The notes below the pieces were generated by a model. The model did no database searches and was not told the origin of the DNA. It saw only the letters and a program-made list of their open reading frames with translations. This document shows positions 60,249 to 64,000 of a stretch of DNA of 64,000 nucleotides, piece by piece; within the stretch, counting starts at the first letter, position 1; each line of letters begins with the position of its first letter. The stretch lies in NCBI GenBank assembly GCA_037903355.1, contig JBAJFE010000060.1, positions 248,001 to 312,000 on the forward strand, in the 5' to 3' direction. The translations under genes were made by a program, and so were the position numbers. Source of the stretch: Trichuris trichiura (Eukaryota > Nematoda > Enoplea > Trichinellida > Trichuridae).

Positions 60249-61916
60249 GCAAGACGTGCAAAAATATGACTTTATCGTTTGCACTCTGACAACTTTTTGA
60301 AGTACACAGGTTCATGTATTTTATTCGCACGCATTAAACAGCTACATCTGCTGCTGTTCGCATTTCAAGTACTTTTAATTTCCAATCAGCCATACTATGA
60401 GTTTATCGCTGTTGTCATAATAACCTGAAGCAAAGAGGGTGAACATCAAATGGCACGGATATATCCTTGCTTTTTAGAGATTTTCTTCACTTTCCTTCTC
60501 GACAGTTGAGCATCGGCTACTTCTCTTAGGCTAAACCATTTTCATTGCAAACTGCGGCATTGTCAGCATTCTGGTCGTCTTCCTGTTCCAAATCTGGAAA
60601 AAGTTCCGAAATAACGCCGCCTGGGAAAAAGCTTGGTCACACGTTGTCTTCTGACGATTGCAAAGGCACGTTCGTCCATACACTAAACTAATTTTTTTCC
60701 TCCTTCAGTCCCTTTATTCCACACTTTCAAAAGCATTAGTTCGAACTTCCGAACACTAAGAACACTGATCCAGCCGAAAAGGGAGAGCTTCGCAGATAGT
60801 GGGGAGATTGCTTCCAATATTTAAACTGGCCGTTAACCATACCGCGCACTTTTTCACAAGTGGAAAAGGGAGCCCAGTAAATTTTGCAATTTAGATCTAT
60901 TGATTGCCGGAGTATCCACGTCAACGAAAGCAAAACTCAAGTAACGACGTCGATAGGCCAATTGGTTGATGGTTTCAACTGCTGTTTGCCGATCGTTTGG
61001 AATTAAAACTAGTCTCTCCAATGTACTATTCAAAACGTACAGCTGCCCTTACATTCAGGTTTGCATATCATAAAAATAGAATGTGGTAGAAAAACTGTTC
61101 CAAGCTAATCAGCAATATGCACTAATTTGTCTTCGGGATACGACATAAAGAATGAATGAGTAGCTTAACTATAACAGCGAAATGTGCTCTCGCGGCATTG
61201 CTAAGAAAAGCTTCAGCAAAAGAAAAAATTATAAAGAACAACTAAACTGGATATCCAATTAATAGTTATTCATGTCACACAATCAAAACTAGGGAGAGTG
61301 ATGGTCTGTTGGTAAGGTAATTCAGCCAAAACGGCACGTTCGTCAAAAGGAAGGAAAATAACGATTATTAACTCGCTTTGAGCAATGATAATATCTGCTC
61401 ATATCTGCAATGTGCTACCGTCATTTAACTCATTTTACCAGAAACAATTCGTCTCAGAGACTTTTCGCTACTTCTAACATTAAACAAATGTCTTGTAGCG
61501 GAACATCACAGCACATAAACTTTAGCATAACAAACCAGATCCGCACACTGTATACGTAACTCTTCTTAATGGGGCCATACTTTTTCACATTGAATAAACT
61601 TTGTTTGTACAGTAGGCGACCGTTAATGTACAAATAAAGTTTCTTCAACGGATCTGCTCATTGACCGAACAGGACAACATGCTAACAGAATGAACTTGTT
61701 TGTTCATAACTTGCTCATTCACTGATGGTACCTGGCTGCTGGTCCAGATCAATTGTACTTCCCATTAATAAGATGGCTTTTGAATCTTTACAACTAGACA
61801 ATAATTATAATCAATTACTAGCGAAGTCATCCACCCAAATTAAGATAACATGATCAGCCAAAGAAAAGCTGATTATCTGCATATACGTATTAACATAAAT
61901 ACGTCCTGTGGCTTAC
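60249..61916. other. Convergent 3' region between Atos and dystrobrevin
   Basis: Atos ends at 60248 on the plus strand and the last recognised dystrobrevin exon ends at 61917 on the minus strand. ATTAAA near 60.33 kb is a possible Atos polyadenylation signal. The dystrobrevin stop codon must lie here: the donor at 61917 (ACCG|GTAAGC) needs a further exon, which I could not identify. A 40-bp intron would give a very short tail (DNQLFFG), but that is below the usual intron size. Confidence 0.5.
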
Positions 61917-63628
61917 CGGTGTTCAACTCTTGTACCAGCGAAGTCATCGTATTTGTGATTGAGTCAGCGGCAGAAAGCAGATCAGTCTGCAACGAGTCCT
62001 TCCGAATGCCAAAGGTTGAATAAGGAGAAGAGATCCCCACTCCGGAACGATTGTGACTACCATAAGGAGAACAAGGTTTTTCGTTATCGCTTAAGCTGCT
62101 GAAGTCTCGAGGCGTTCCTTCGTTGCCATTGAAACTGTGCAACGAGTGTGGAGAGCTTTCTCGACTATGCTAAAATAATTTTATTTAAGTATTAATACCA
62201 ACACAAAACATTTCCCAAAGACTAATCAAACTTTTTCGTTGCTGGCGAAAACCGGACGCCTTGAAAAAACACTCCCCTACTGCAATAAGTTAGTAAAAAA
62301 TGAGACTTTCTTTATGCCATACTCTTGTACAACAATGCATACGTGCACTGCGGTTATGGTTGCATTAGTCCAAGTAAAACGATTTGTTTCAAAGAGATTG
62401 GCTACCTTCAGCACTTTCATTAAACCTTCCAATTGTTCCAACAGATCTTTGCGAGTGTCTTGAAGGTGCTGCATTCTTAGTTCGAGCTCTGCTTTCCTTG
62501 CTCTGAGATTATCTAACTCGGCTGCGACGGCTTCGTCGCCCGTTCCGGAAGCAGATAGGGCGCTGAGACTAGTGGCACTCTGCATAGCCTGCAACCTGTG
62601 TATTTCACGAAGAATTTCTCTGTAATTTTTAAAGCCCCATTATTATGAAGCAGTTTCGGTGCAAATAGCATAATTAACCGATTCTTCTTTTCCAAGTGAG
62701 CAATGGTTGCCTTCTGCTCCATATTTTCTTCGAATGCGTTCAACATCACCGGATGGTACTGAAACACGCACAGAAACTAGTACAAGTCGGCACTCTGAGG
62801 GCAGTAAACAAAATGCATTACCGCACTCCGACCTGACAGCTTTGCCGTGTACCTGGCAATTAGCTTGTGTTCATCATCCAAACTGTCGTCAAAATTGGCG
62901 CTGCAAAGACAACCATGAACCTATGTGACATGTTTTCCAATAACCTTGCTATACTAACTTGGCTATGCATGCAGCATTGCCGCACGCGATTCCATTGGCA
63001 ATGTCTACGTCGGGACTTTTCTTAAAGTGACCTCGAACAAGCGATGGCGAGCTCGGACTTCAAAAACAAAGTTCGAATAATAGAAAATCACCAGTTTGTA
63101 CAATAACCGTTTACACGACGTTCGATAAGTCCAATGGTCTTTCAGGTGTTTCTGGTACCAAAAGCCTTCTTGAAGCTTGGCCAGGAACGCACTGCAATGA
63201 TTTACTGATCGAATGACTTAGTTGCTTCGTTGGTGACTTCTGCAGAGTTAAAAATGCTTAGCGAGACGGATTTGTACGTACAATGGATGTGCAAACTTAC
63301 GTAAGATGAGTACTCTTTCATTTCGTGTTGATTTGTATGACTGGCACTAACTCGACCACGCCAGAAGCACTCCTGACACAACTGGTAATTGTGACACCGC
63401 TGACATTTGTACCGAAATCCTGTGAATGAGTCTCGGCCACAAGCGTCGCAGATAACCGGATGAAAAACTGAAAAGGCCATCGCTGTGTTTGACGGAAAAA
63501 CCTACGCAATTGGTACAACCATGTTCTACGCTGGCCATTCGATGAAACAGTGGCAACCACATGAGACAGGGTGGACAAGGATCGGCCATCAATGAATCCA
63601 GAAACATACTTACGGATATTTTAGAGCC
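61917..63628 (-). CDS. dyb-1: Dystrobrevin (partial in window)
   Basis: Cytoplasmic member of the dystrophin complex that binds dystrophin and syntrophin in muscle. Minus-strand exons in order: 63628-63520, 63467-63301, 63239-63115, 63057-62959, 62900-62822, 62758-62679, 62619-62406, 62169-61917, all phases agreeing and introns of 52-63 bp except one of 236. The first seen exon ([23 protein letters not shown]) ends the EF-hand-like region. The ZZ zinc finger follows with CDAC, CQRC, CQEC and HTNQH ligands intact. [15 protein letters not shown] is typical of dystrobrevin rather than dystrophin. [14 protein letters not shown] and the two coiled coils ([40 protein letters not shown]) come next, then [20 protein letters not shown]. 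The N-terminal EF-hand exons and the final exon are missing from this model. Confidence 0.92.
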
Positions 63629-64000
63629 CTGAAATAATAAGTTGGTGGCAGCGAACGATGAAATTGAATATCGATTCGCATCAATCAAAAATTGACAAAA
63701 AAGCCGCCAACGTAATTACCTACTCCATGGTTGGCAACATAGTGTTGACGCAAGCACAAAGAGAAATATCTGCGCAGAGATTACGAAACTTAGCTTGCGA
63801 GTAAATTAGATAGCAAAAGAAATTTATACGCATTAGTGGGCCGAAAAGTCACTTAATTCTCAACCGCGCATGGCCAATTAGAGCTACATAAAAGCCCAGC
63901 TTCCTGTTGCTTAGATAAAAATTATTTTGACAGTAACAGCCGAGGTAGTTGAATACAATGATACTGCAATGTTGCTGCGCTATCATACATTGAAAAAGAT
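63629..64000 (-). other. Upstream of dystrobrevin ZZ exons, unresolved
   Basis: An acceptor (TTATTATTTCAG on the minus strand) at 63629-63630 shows that an upstream exon exists. Short open stretches around 63.72-63.80 kb end near a GTAATT donor, but none reads as the EF-hand region expected there, so the N-terminal exons probably lie beyond the right edge. Confidence 0.5.

Noticed and set aside
61454..61648. A 64-codon minus-strand frame downstream of dystrobrevin
   Set aside because: No similarity to the dystrobrevin C-terminus and no acceptor in matching phase.

Overview
The window looks like animal nuclear DNA, most probably from a nematode. Coding sequence is split by very short GT-AG introns (many of 50-63 bp) mixed with a few introns of 1-3 kb, base composition is moderately AT-rich, and no operons or bacterial signals are seen. 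The N-terminal half of the MyoD-family protein shares a short block with C. elegans HLH-1 (FYPDLASF followed by SQDYAAV), which points to Nematoda. The short introns and the ancestral protein features would suit an early-branching clade such as the whipworm/trichinellid group, but I cannot fix the species.

Four genes are recognised. (1) A MyoD-family myogenic bHLH factor (hlh-1-like, + strand, 11780-15912, three exons). (2) A PLEKHG5/Syx-like Rho guanine exchange factor (+ strand, 36412-46123, about 14 exons, 5' end not found) with a Raf-RBD-like domain, DH, PH and a C-terminal PDZ ligand. (3) An Atos/FAM214 (Atossa) homologue (+ strand, 53667-60248, 13 exons; the reconstructed coding length is a multiple of three, 656 aa). 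(4) A dystrobrevin (- strand, 61917-63628, eight exons recognised, N-terminus beyond or unresolved at the right edge), convergent with Atos. Exon joins were placed by reading-frame phase, GT-AG borders and match to known families.

Layout: 1-11.1 kb is mostly non-coding with scattered weak ORFs; 11.1-15.9 kb is the MyoD locus plus an unexplained open exon-like stretch just upstream; 15.9-36.4 kb is a large gene desert or the 5' introns of the RhoGEF; 36.4-46.1 kb is the RhoGEF; 46.1-53.6 kb is intergenic with one possible small secreted-protein gene; 53.7-60.2 kb is Atos; 61.9-63.6 kb is dystrobrevin.

Scattered through non-coding DNA are foldback (inverted-repeat) elements. Four (about 4.8, 23.4, 31.1 and 57.9 kb) share a core motif, and the one inside an Atos intron is an almost perfect 137-bp palindrome. 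Two more hairpins (21.9 and 55.5 kb) are bracketed by 14-15 bp direct repeats. I saw no tRNA, rRNA, CRISPR or recognisable transposase. Two of the four genes act in muscle (the myogenic factor and the dystrophin-complex protein), but nothing shows that the genes are co-regulated.
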